Shown in pieces: positions 34,291 to 44,807 of a DNA stretch of 64,000 bases. The translations under genes and the position numbers were made by a program. Below the pieces are notes generated by a model that did no database searches, was not told where the DNA came from, and saw only the letters and a program-made list of their open reading frames with translations. Each line of letters begins with the position of its first letter. Positions within the stretch are counted from its first letter, which is position 1. The stretch spans positions 78,053,055 through 78,117,054 of the forward strand of contig CM019826.1 of NCBI GenBank assembly GCA_009763385.1. The letters are read 5' to 3'. This stretch comes from Coix lacryma-jobi var. lacryma-jobi (Eukaryota > Streptophyta > Magnoliopsida > Poales > Poaceae).

Positions 34291-35773
34291 TGTTGACACT
34301 TACTAACGTCGTTACTAAGAATGGACCTTACGATCCATCCCCGGCAACGGCGCCAGAAATGCTTGTTGACATTTCTTAACGCAATCACAGAAGATAAGGT
34401 TTTAAGCTATCCTCAGCAAAAGCGCCAAGAAGTGCCGTGTCGGTATTTCTTAACATGCCACAAGGATAGCGCCATTGCCTTGTGATATGCCAAGCATATA
34501 CCGCACGATAGTTGGTAAATCTTAGCGAAGCAGCCAAAGTCCGCAAGCGCACGGAAATACCGTTGTAGCATTTCACCCGGTGGTATACAGGGTATCGTAA
34601 TTTCGCAGGGAACGGATGTGTTCAAGGTCACGGATCTAATAAACCCTAGAGAGAAAGAGGGGAACGACTTAGGTAGCGAGGTTCTTCTAATGCTTAGAAG
34701 CCTCGAACAAGGTAACGTGTTTTCACAACCTTACTTCGGGCACCGGCTTATACCTGGTCTGCCAAGTAACTCCGGCCTATAGCTCTACGCCGTATCCGAA
34801 CGTGGGGGAAACTAAGGGCAAACAGGGCTGTCACCACCTGCCGCCGACCCCTCACCCGTGGGATACGAGGCAACGCGGTAGCTCTTAGCTTAGACACCAC
34901 GTCTACGCTATTAGCTACTACTCTAGCGTTGGCCAGGAACCCCTCCAAATGATTCAGAGGTTCCTCTACTAGAGTACCCACCAAAAGATGGACAACGAAC
35001 CCGCAAGATTGTAAGAACAAGATAACAATGCTCAAGAACTTACTAGAACAAAAGTAGAACTCAACCTTTTCTTACTCCAATGCAGTAAGTCGGGTTGCAG
35101 AGGTACAGTGCAGGAAGTAGTCAATGCTTCGGCCTCCCGACTAGTGCACTAGGGGATGGAGCCGGTCACTTGCTACTTCTCTTACTCTACTCTCTATCTC
35201 GCTCCCTATTCTATTCCTAACCTAAAGGCTAAGGATATGAGTGAAGCTCTTCCTCTCTACATCTTCTCTTGTATCTTGATACTTGATATTGTGAGAGGTC
35301 CTCTCCCCATGCTTATATAGGGGTTCTAGGTCGGTTCAATAGGGGGTTTCTGCAATTTGCACCCAGCACCGCCTTAAGAACATTGAATGTACCGCCTCTG
35401 CAAAGGCGGTGGACGAGTGACGTCAGCAGGGGGGCGGCCGACCCAGGGGGCGGCCGCCCCCTGGCTGGGCCCCCGTGGGCTGGCCAAAGCCCATTTGGCC
35501 TGAAACGTCGTGCTGAGTCTGAATCTGGTTGAATTTTGCAGCACTTTTGTATGGGCTTTTATTCCTCTTGTTGTTTTGCGCATTTGATCGTGTCGAATTG
35601 CGCCTTTTTATCTGCTTTCCACCTGTATACAAGTTTATGGTCTACAAAACATACTTTTGCAATACATGTGGAAATTGGTTAGCGGTAAAGGTATATGTGA
35701 GTAGAATATTTTACTTTATTCCTTTTTATGGGTCATGTTGACGGTAGAAATATGTCGTTAAGAACCGTCAACA
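34291..35773 (-). repeat. Family C 5' LTR with internal primer-site copy
   Basis: Minus strand: TGTTGACGGTTC start at 35773, end GTGTCAACA at 34291. A TATA box (ctatataagc on the minus strand) lies near 35313-35322. The last 70 bases of the LTR contain ...GTCAACA, a complete 18-nt primer-site sequence and a spacer, i.e. a second LTR-like end. GC palindromes are at 35429-35463. Confidence 0.9.
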
Positions 35774-36330
35774 GTCACCGATCCGCCGCTCCTTCTCCGC
35801 CGGGAAGAAAGGCTCCTCATCGATGCACTGCACCAACGGGGCCACCTCCTCCGCCAGCGACCAGAAGCGTTCATGGTAACCATCGATACGTTGCTGCAGA
35901 TCTGCAAATTGCATTTTTACGTTTTCCCGGTAAACTGCAAACGCCAAAGCAAAGGGTAAGACGATGACCACCTCCAACCTCGCTTGACCGAGAAGACTTA
36001 CCGGCGTGCATGGCCTGCCACTTCCGCAACTTCTCGTCGGACTTCGCCTTCTCTTCGGCTAGGAGATTTTTCTCCTCGCCCGCCTGCATCGCCTCTGCAA
36101 AAAATGCCGACATGATTCAAGCCTCCGACCAGCTGGCGCGCAGAACAAAGGGCGTATGGCATCGACAACTCACGCGTGGCAAACACGTCGGCCTTCTCCG
36201 CTCGCAGCAGAAGTTGGAAGTTCTCCTACCCCTGCTGCTGGATGACCTCCTGAAGCTCCCGAGAACGTGCATGGGCATCCTCCAGCCACGCCTCCAGACC
36301 AGCAAACTAGCCCTCGACGCGCTTCACCTC
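35774..36330 (-). pseudogene. Antisense ORF of the Tat element, middle part
   Basis: Minus-strand coding traces rich in Ala, Glu, Arg and Leu, e.g. LEAWLEDAHARSRELQEVI near 36250 and FFAEAMQAGEEKNLLAEEKA near 36085, look like coiled coil. In-frame stops at about 36308 and 36225 and apparent frameshifts break it. It joins the C-terminal part at 28099 across the family C element, and the N-terminal part at 43845 across the family A element, although sequence may be missing at the latter junction because no TSD is present there. Confidence 0.6.
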
Positions 36331-38242
36331 TGTTGATGGTCCTTAAACACATGTTTTACCATCACCATTTTACCCAAAAATTCACCAAAAAGGCATGAAA
36401 AGTAGTCAAATAGGTTTCAAACTAACCAAATTCCACATGTCCATAGATTTTTATTTGAATGCAGGATTTTGACCAAATTTGGAGAATGGACCCACCAGGG
36501 CCGAGACCACTCACCAGAGCCCATTTGGCCCTAGTGGGTGGCGCCGCCGCCACCCCTAGTTGGCGCCCGCCACCTAGGTGGCACCCAAACTTCTCCCCTA
36601 CAACGTCACTGATCCGTGTGACCACCCCAGGGCCAAATCTTATCCCTCGGTCACTAGGTCGGTGGCATCAGAGGGCTCAGGAGGGAGTGGCGTGATCATC
36701 ATGCATGCCGCATGCAAAGAAGCACATGTTTGAATTAAAGAAGCACATGCTTAATTATTCTCCACCATTGATATGAAGGAGGTTACGATCCAAGGGCTCT
36801 CATCCATCATCACGCGGATCGATGATGTGGCGGTGGAGTAGCCCATACTCCACCTCTCTGCTATAAATACCCCCCTGGTGGGGTCACTTCATTTAAAGCA
36901 AGGAAAGGAAGGAAGAAGCAAAGCAAGGCTAAAGATAGAGAGCTAATAGCTTAGGATGTAGCCAAGCTTAGGCAAGTAGGTAGCTAGTAGATCAAGGCAT
37001 CCTTGCCTCATTGCCTTCGCGGAAGCACTGCTCAAGGCTTAGCTCAGGAGTAGAAGCCTGCGAGTGATCGGTCCTGGAATGGGAAGAGTCTTCATCCATC
37101 TTCAGTTCAGGTTTTGCTCTTGTAACTCAAGCACTTTACTATATTCTACTTCATCATTTCAAGTATTACTTTATTCTACTTACCAGTATTGAGTAGTATA
37201 CTTGATTGATTGCTTGAGTACCTAGCTATCCTACATTTCAATTCACTTAGCCATAGTAGTTAATCTCTAGTGTGCTTAGTGTTTGATCTTTGCCAATAGA
37301 TTGCTTAGTTAGTTTAGTGTTTGTCTTATTAAGTCAAGTATTTGCTCTGAACGTCCGCAAGGGTGTCTCTATTCTAGGCCAGGATAGAGATAGTTAGAAT
37401 ATAATTAGGCGTGGTGCTTAGTTATAGACTTACCTTCAGATACGGCTAGACCCCCGATAGCTGTGGTAGCAAGCAGGTGGTGACAGCCCTGTGCGCCTTG
37501 AATTCCACCACATAGTTGGTCTAGTTTAACAGTAAGGCTCGTTGTGCTACCGTTCAACCTAAGTCAGTGGTAAAGGCTAGTACGCCTCGGTACTTGACAA
37601 GATAGGAATAAAAATATACTTAACTTGGTTGCTTATTTGGCATTTGCCTATCTTGCTTCGTAGTTATCTAGGAGTAGTTATTAGTTATTAGTTAGTTATA
37701 TTAGTTATCCTTAGTTATGTTTTCCCCCTATCTACCTATCCATCCACCTTACCTTAACCATTCATTTCATCCTTACCAATCCACTCATAAATTCTCTCTA
37801 GCCTTTCATCTCCTCTCTTCTCTCCTCTCCTTTTCCCTTTCTTATTCTTCGACTCTCATCCCCTCCTTGACTCGACTAATACACCACCCTAGCCTTCCTC
37901 TGGGATCAAATAAATCGACACCTGGTACTCCCAGGCGAAGTGCTACTACGATAGTTTTGTGCGCTTGCAGAATCTCGTCTAGGTAGATTGCAATATCTCT
38001 AGCTCGCTCCTACTAGTGTCGGGATTGACAACACCATTTGACATTAGTAGATAGATGCTTTAGCTTCACTCCTTTAGGTATAGTGACTGGACTTGCTACA
38101 AGCATTTCTAGCGCCGTTGCTAGGGATAGATTCCATAGTCTACTCCTAGTAACGACGTTAGCAAGTGTCAACAAGCATTTCTGGGCCGTTACCGGGGATA
38201 GTTGCCTAGCTCTATCTTTAGTGAAGTTAAGAACTACCAACA
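36331..38242 (+). repeat. Family A 5' LTR with two internal primer-site copies
   Basis: Begins TGTTGATGGTCC and ends CTACCAACA. TATA box ctataaata near 36862. Within the last 150 bp, primer-site-like sequences occur at about 38106-38128 (agcgccgttgctaggga) and 38178-38201 (gggccgttaccgggga), each after ...CAA(C)A and agcatttct, then the true site follows the LTR. GC palindromes at 36537-36594; shared block 37439-37586. Confidence 0.9.
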
Positions 38243-38250
38243 AGCATTTC

Positions 38251-38268
38251 TCGGCGCGTTGCCGGGAA
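38251..38268 (+). promoter_or_regulatory. Family A primer-binding site, degenerate
   Basis: tcggcgcgttgccgggaa lies 8 bases after the LTR and aligns with TGGCGCCGTTGCCGGGGA with several changes. It follows the usual agcatttc spacer. Confidence 0.6.
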
Positions 38269-38436
38269 GGCAATCGGTGTATCCTTCGAGTCCTTATCGA
38301 ATTTATCCTCGCTTAAGCTCCCGCTTAGCGAATCCCATCTTTCCCCATTCTTTATTTCCTTAGTCCTTCTTACCTTTTTCCTTCATCTTCTTCAACTTCT
38401 TTCTTTCTTTCTTTCTTATCTCGTTCTACCTTCACG

Positions 38437-39710
38437 ATGGCCAATAAGACCAATCGTGAGTTTTCTGCTCCTTCTGCCGCCAATGTAGGGACAGGACCAG
38501 CCGTGGTCGATGCCAACCTCAATTTCGAGTTGAAACCGGCTCTGATCACGATGGTCCAAGCTAGCCCATTCTGTGGCAAAACTCATGAGGATGCCAATGC
38601 TCACCTCCTACAATTTTTGGAGATTTGCGGCACCTTCACCATTAGGGGATAACCCAAGAAGCCATCCATCTTCGTCTCTTTCCCTTTTCTCTCCTAGGAA
38701 AAGTGAAGCAATGGTTCTATACCAATTGCAACGCTGTAGACACATGGGACAAGTGTTCCAATGCTTTTCTCGCCAAATTCTTTCTGTTGGGCAAGACGAA
38801 CGCTCTTCGCAACAAAATCTTCAGCTTTATGCAACAAGCCGAGGAATCTATTCCTGAGGCTTGGGAGAGAATGCAAGAGTACGTCACTGCTTGTCCACAC
38901 CATGGTATGGAGGACAGGCTGTTGATCCATAACTTCTACCATGGCCTAACCCCACTCTCTAGAAGCCATTTGGATGCCGCCACCGGCAGTGCATTCTTTT
39001 CTCTGAATGTTGCAGATGCTAAGGCTCTCATAGAGAAGATGGTGTCGAACCAAGGATGGAACAACGAGAGACTGCAGCCCCATAAGCGAGGTATGCATTC
39101 CCTTAAGGAGGCAGACATGATCGTGGCCAAGATGGACCTGCTGGCCAAGAAGCTGGACAACAGTAAGAAGATGAACCAACAAGAGAGTGTCCAATCTCTG
39201 GAATCCTACATGACTTGTGAAGTCTGTGGAGAAACCGGACATTCTGGGAACCACTACCCCGAGTTACATGAAGATTTGAACTTCATCATGACAACACAAC
39301 AACACACAAACGGTTTCCGTCAACAAGATCAAGGATGGAATCAACACTCCAACTCTCAATGTAATAATTCATTCCCTCGCTCTAATTTCCAAAGGACTGA
39401 CGATTTTCTCGTTCTTAAAGAATCTAGTCTACTCTCAAGGTAGAACTACTGAATTTTTGAATAAGAAATTAATGTCAAATGATAAAATGCTTGAGAACAT
39501 AAATGCTAAATTGGAAGATTTCTCATCTGCTCTGAAAAATCACTTAGCTTTAGTAAGATGTTAGAAACCCAATTAGCTCAACATACTGCGTTCATACCAT
39601 CTTTTGAAACTGGCAAAATTCCGGCTAAACCTAACATGGAAACTGCAAATATGGTTGAAATAAAATATTTTAACTATTATGAAGATCAAACCATGACTGT
39701 TAAAAGGGTG
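38437..39710 (+). pseudogene. gag: Family A gag (Athila type)
   Basis: Starts at ATG 38437. The N-terminal segment (to 38650) ends in a one-base shift near 38649, after which the capsid-type domain runs to about 39180 with VKQWFYTNC, DTWDKCSNAFLAKFF, EAWERMQEY and LLIHNFYHGL. A zinc knuckle follows as CEVCGETGHSGNHYPE near 39220, where the final Cys of C-x2-C-x4-H-x4-C is Tyr. After a further shift near 39410 the C-terminal LENINAKLEDFSSALKN segment and MLETQLAQ near 39560 are readable. This gag is from a different Athila subgroup than Athila-1, which lacks this knuckle region. Confidence 0.85.
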
Positions 39711-40325
39711 ATCCTGGTAGTCCCATAATTAGATGCTCAATCTTTGGTAAAGTCTTTAAAAATGCCATGTGCGATTTAGGATCGAGTGTGAACATTTTAT
39801 CTAAGGATTTCTATGAAAACTCGTTCTTTCCACCCATGTCATCCACATCTGCCTATGTCGTGTTAGCTGATCAATCAACATGCTATGTAGAGGAATAGTC
39901 ACTGATTTACCTGTTCATATTAGAGGTTCATATGTTCCTGCTGATTTCATAATACTAGATATGGAAATAGGAAAGATGTGCCTCTAATCTTAGGTAGACC
40001 TTTCTTGAACACTGTTGATGCTTGCATATGTGGGGAGTGGTAAAATGCAAATGACATTAGGGAGGGAAGGAAATATTCTCCTTTTCCCGTGGTCCCGCAT
40101 ATGCCGCTAACATGCAGGAAGCAAAACCCATTCGTACCAAGAAGAGGCGCCTAAGAACAAGGTGGAACAAGAAAGAAAACCACCTTCTCCTGAGTTGTGT
40201 AATTCACATAACAAAGGAGAGGTGCCAAAAGAAGAAGAACCCGATGAAGTACTCAAAGAAGAAGCACCCAAGGAAGAAGATCCACACAATAAGCTGAAAT
40301 TCCATGGATCTAAGGTATGGATTTA
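39711..40325 (+). pseudogene. Family A protease remnant and acidic tail
   Basis: An aspartic-protease core is readable: AMCDLGSSVNILSKDFYE near 39766-39820, with D-L-G-S in place of the catalytic D-S/T-G as in other Athila elements, then LILGRPFLNT-like sequence near 39990. Small deletions shift the frame several times (near 39880, 39965 and 40030). A Glu/Pro/Lys-rich segment (about 40110-40310) follows. No reverse transcriptase comes after it; the sequence passes straight into non-coding DNA. Confidence 0.75.
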
Positions 40326-41971
40326 CTTTTAAATTTCCCTTTTTCAAATAAATAACATATGTCATGCATGTAACTAAAAAAATCAGTTATCATTAGTTAT
40401 ATGCATAAGTATATGTTAACTTATCTAGAATAATAAAATATCATAATAGGATAGTTTCCCTTTTTCACAACATTAGATAGTTTCTCTTTTAATAAAATAA
40501 GAACAAGAGCTCCGACCGAGAAAGATGAAGACCCTTCACCAAGCAAGAAGCCAGCTTGGGGGAGATCCTCGCGCCAATAAGGTATGTTTCAACCTTACTC
40601 TTTATGTTCGGTTCTTGAATTCTATATCTTTGAAAATTTTTGAATGTTATATACTTGCCTAAGTAATTGTCCCATGAGTAAAAATGATAAAATCTGCTTA
40701 AAAATGTTGGAACCTGAGTAAAATAAAATATGCCATGCAAATGCTATTGTTATAGTTAGAATAACTAGCTTTATCTAAGTTGTAGCTTTGTAGGTTGCAC
40801 ATGTTTTAACTAAAATCATGCTTAGTGAATAAAGTTACATGGAAATGGAGTAATTCTTTAAACTTGCTAAGGTGAAATTAGGACCAAATCTGGAGGATTT
40901 CTTTTCAAAATCATGAAAACCTTGCTAAAAGTTCCTCCTGGATTTTATCCCATCCCACCACTAGCCAAATTTTTGTTAGTCAAAACCACAAAGAGCTTTG
41001 TTTGTGTTGAGCTTTGTTAGACCTCATAGATCTTAGTAGAGAAGCTTATCATTTATTTTCATCAAGATACACACACCCACCATAAATTGCTTACTCTCCA
41101 CATTGGAAGTTTGCAACCACCAAATAAATTGCTCATTCTCTACACTGGAGATATGCAATACCTTGCCAAACGTTCCATTGCTAGCCTCATGCTATTCCTA
41201 CACTGGGAATAAGCATTTCTCTCTCTTCCCCCTTTTCATTTCTAAAATCCCTTCCTATAAACAATCTGGGGAAATCTAGAGCTACAAAAGAGAGATATGA
41301 AAAAAAAAGAAAGTGAGCAAAGTAGCTCAAGAGAGGACTATGTCCTAAGAAAATGTGAGGACATATTTTTTGTCTACTCACTATGTATCGAGTAAAAAAA
41401 AGAGAGAGTTATCATTAGCTCTAGACCCCAGAAATGAACTAGGAAGGATTATGAAATATCTCTCTATACACTTCCACATAACCACACATGCACATCTTGA
41501 TCAATATTTATGATTTGCTGCTCCTTATGATCTGAGTGTCTAGCTTAGCAATAAACATTATGCAATTTGCTCATGATTCTTAGCCTACCTATAACTCCAC
41601 ATATCATTCTTTAGAAATAGGAGAGGCTACATTTTGGCCTATGTGAGGATTTAAACACCATTGAGTGATTGAGTGAATCTTGGAGGACTTAAGCAAGTTT
41701 TTATCTTTTGAAAACCATAAAAAACCTCCAGACAGAATCCTAGTCAACACCTAAGCAAGATAAAAGTTTCCTATCAACTGCTTTATTTCACTCTTGCATG
41801 TTTGAAGTGAAAAGCTATAAGACCCACATTGCTATGATTAATGATATACACTAAGTTATTTCTCACTATACGACATGCACTTGTATACATCTTAAGTTGC
41901 TATCCATTTCATGCTCATGCTTAAACCGCATTGTTGCTCGAGGACGAGCAACGGGTTAGCTTGGGGGAGCT
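40326..41971 (+). other. Family A 3' non-coding region with pre-PPT hairpin
   Basis: AT-rich and without a supportable gene; its part from 40611 matches 1-1387. GTTGCTCGAGGACGAGCAAC at 41933-41952 forms the hairpin, followed by the purine tract gggttagcttgggggagct and the 3' LTR at 41972. Confidence 0.8.
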
Positions 41972-43844
41972 TGTTGATGGTCCTTAAACACTTGTTTTAC
42001 CATCAACATTTTACCCAAAAATTCACCAAAAAGGCATGAAAAGTAGTCAAATAGGTTTCAAACTAACCAAATTCCACATGTCCATAGATTTTTATTTGAA
42101 TGCAGGATTTGGACCAAATTTGGAGAATGGACCCACCAGGGGCCGAGACAACTCACCAGGGCCCATTTGGGCCCTAGTGGGGTGGAGCCCGCCACCTAGG
42201 TGGCGCCCAAACTTCTCTCCTCCCACGTCACTGATCCGTGTGACCACCCCAGGGCCAAATCTTAGCCCTCGGTCACTAGGTCAGTGGCATCAGAGGGCTC
42301 AGGAGGGAGTGGCATGGATAATGCATGCCGCCGTGCAAAGAAGCACATGTTGAATTAAAGAAGCACATGCTTAATTCTTCTCCACCATTGATCTGAAGGA
42401 GGTCGATCCAAGGCTCTCATCCATCATCACGCGGATCGATGAGTGGCGGTGGAGTAGCCCCTACTCCACCTCTTTACTAATATACCCCCTGGTGGTGTCA
42501 CTTCATTTAAAGCAAGGAAGGAAGGAAGAAGCAAACAAGACTAAAGCTAGAGAGCTAATAGCTTAGGATGGCCCAAGCTTAGGCAAGTAGGTAGCTAGTA
42601 GAGCAAGGCATCCTTGCCTCATTGCCCTCGCGGAAGCACTGCTCAAGGCTTAGCTCGGAGTAGAAGCGTGCGAGTGATCGGTCCTGGAATTGGGAAGAGT
42701 CTTCATCCATCTCCAGTTCAGGTTTTGCTCTTGTAACTCAAGCACTTTACTATATTCTCGTTCATCATTTCAAGTATTACTTTATTCTACTTACCAGTAT
42801 TGAGTAGTATACTTGATTGATTGCTTGAGTACCAGCTATCCTACATTTCAATTCACTTAGCCATAGTAGTTAATCTCTAGTGTGCTTAGTGTTTGATCTT
42901 TGCCATAGGTTGCTTAGTTAGTTTAGTGTTTATCTTATTAAGTCAAGTATTTGCTCTGACGTCCGCAAGGGTGTCTCTATTCTACGCTAGGGTAGAGATA
43001 GTTTAGAATATAGGGCGTGCTGCTTAGTTATAGACTTACCTTCAGATAAGGCTAGACCCCCGATAGCTGTGGTAGCAAGTAGTGGTGACAGCCCTGTGCA
43101 CCTTGAATTCCACCACATAGTTGGTCTAGTTTAACAGTAAGGCTCGTTGTGCTAGCGTTCAACCTAAGTCAGTGGTAAAGGCTAGTACGCCTCGGTACTT
43201 GACAAGATAGGAATAAAACTATACTTAACTTGTTGCTTATTTGACATTTGCCTATCTTGCTTTGTAGTTATCTAGGAGTAGTTATTAGTTATTAGTTAGT
43301 TATATTAGTTATCCTTAGTTATGTTTTCCCCCTATCTACCTATCCATCCACCTTACCTTAACCATTCATTTCATCTTACCAATCCACTCATAAATTCTCT
43401 CTAGCCTTTCATCTCCTCTCTTCTCTCCTCTCCTTTTCCCTTTCTTATTCTTCAACTCTCATCCCCTCCTTGACTCAACTCATACACCACCCTAGCCTTC
43501 CTTTGGGATCAAATAATCGACACCCGGTACTCCCAGGCGATGTGCTACTACGATAGTTCTATGCACTTGCAAAATCTCCTCTAGGTAGATTGCAATCTCT
43601 CTAGCTAGCTCTTACTAGTGTCGGGATTGACAACCCCATTTGACATTAGTAGATAGCTGCTTTAGCTTCACTCCTTTAGGTATAGTGACTGGACTTGCTA
43701 CAAGCATTTCTGGCGCCGTTGCCAGGGATAGATTCCATAGTCTACTCCTAGTAACAACGTTAGCAAGTGTCAACAAGCATTTCTGGGCTGTTACCGGGGA
43801 TAGTTGCCTAGCTCTATCTTTAGTGAAGTTAAGAACTACCAACA
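41972..43844 (+). repeat. Family A 3' LTR
   Basis: Matches 36331-38242 from TGTTGATGGTCC to CTACCAACA. Between about 42400 and 43400 it carries many one- or two-base deletions relative to the other copies; one destroys the TATA box (ctaatatacccc near 42477 against ctataaatacccc). Internal primer-site copies are at about 43710-43733 and 43779-43802. Confidence 0.88.
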
Positions 43845-44807
43845 CAGGGGCTCCGGCGCCTGCCGCGTACCGTCATCTTTGTCCCCGACATACTCGTATG
43901 CCGGGTGTGCCCTCTCCTTGCAGGGCTGGCAGCCGCGCTTGATGAAGTTCGTCACCACTGCCAACCCGTCGACGCACCGCCTATCGACTAGCTTCAGAAG
44001 CTCCTCCACCTGCTCCATCGCCGCCGCGCCGGGACGCTCCGACCACGACGGCAGCACCTTCGGCTTGAAGGCCGGGTCGCACGGTGGCCTCGGCACCTCC
44101 AGATGGATGAAGAACCACTTCGGCTTGTACTCCATCGCCTTTGAAGACAGTGGCATCACGATATACTTGTCCGCCATTCCGTCCCGCAGCTGGAGATACA
44201 CCGATCCGACGATGTTCGACGACCCGGTGCCATTGATCTTCAGCCGAAAGAAGTGGTGGAAGAGATCGAAATGGGGCTCGATGCCCAGAAACGCCTCGCA
44301 GTAGTGGATGAAGACCGCGATGTGCAACATTGTGTTCGGTGTCAGGTTGCACAGCGTGACCTGGTAGTACTCCAACAGCCCGTGGAGAAAGGGGTGGACC
44401 GGGATGCCAAATCCGCACCTGAAGAACGCCTCAAAGACAACGAGCTCAATGGTATTTGGTGTCGGGAAGTCCTCTCGATAGGCATCCCTCCAACCGCGGG
44501 TGACGCTGTCCAGGAGCAGGCCGGCGAAGACGAGCTCCTCCAGATTCTCCCGGTGAAGAACACTCCGCGTCCACCCGCGCGCCCAGACTGGCATCTCGAC
44601 GCGGTCGTCAGACGCCATCTTCCTCGCCTTCTTCGCCTTGGCCAACCGCTCCGCGAGGGCGCTTTCCGACCAACATCGACAGCGACAAGGTGAGGATTTG
44701 GATCTAGATCTAGGGCTACAGTGATTTTTCGCCTTGGTTCGCTCGTGTGAAAGAAGGAAGCAGACGAGGGTGTCGAGGCAAGCGTAATTGAGCAAGTGAG
44801 GAACCAC
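43845..44807 (-). pseudogene. Antisense ORF of the Tat element, N-terminal part (Transposase_28-like)
   Basis: A 323-residue minus-strand open frame. A likely start is the Met at about 44619 (MASDDRVEMP), since the sequence before it is basic and unlike the domain. The core, from ELVVFEAFFRCGFGIPVHPF through LLEYYQVTLCNLTPNTMLHI to FLGIEPHFDLFHHFF, is the conserved plant domain named putative gypsy-type transposon (PF04195 as I recall it). In Tat-lineage elements this gene lies between integrase and 3' LTR and is antisense to gag-pol; its role is unknown. The frame runs into the family A LTR at 43844; coiled-coil and C-terminal parts lie at 35774-36330 and 27843-28099. Confidence 0.85.

Larger units (their letters stand above)
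28100..35773 (-). mobile_element. Gag-protease-only Athila-type element (family C)
   Basis: LTRs at 34291-35773 (5', minus strand) and 28100-29581 (3') are almost equal in length (1483 and 1482 bp), and a perfect TSD gtcac (28095-28099 and 35774-35778) flanks them. The 4.7-kb internal region has remnants of Athila gag and protease next to the primer site but no reverse transcriptase, RNase H or integrase; the rest is non-coding. It is therefore non-autonomous. It lies inside the Tat antisense ORF. Confidence 0.9.
36331..43844 (+). mobile_element. Gag-protease-only Athila-type element (family A)
   Basis: LTRs at 36331-38242 and 41972-43844 enclose 3.7 kb with Athila gag and protease but no reverse transcriptase, RNase H or integrase. 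The flanks are acctc on the left and caggg on the right, so no target duplication is visible. Either an adjacent deletion or recombination between copies is likely. It lies in the Tat antisense ORF. Sisters: 1-3242 and the solo LTR 7709-9684. Confidence 0.88.

Noticed and set aside
43836..44807. Host gene encoding a 323-residue protein
   Set aside because: The protein domain is that of the antisense ORF of Tat elements, and the location between integrase and 3' LTR fits that; it is not a host gene.
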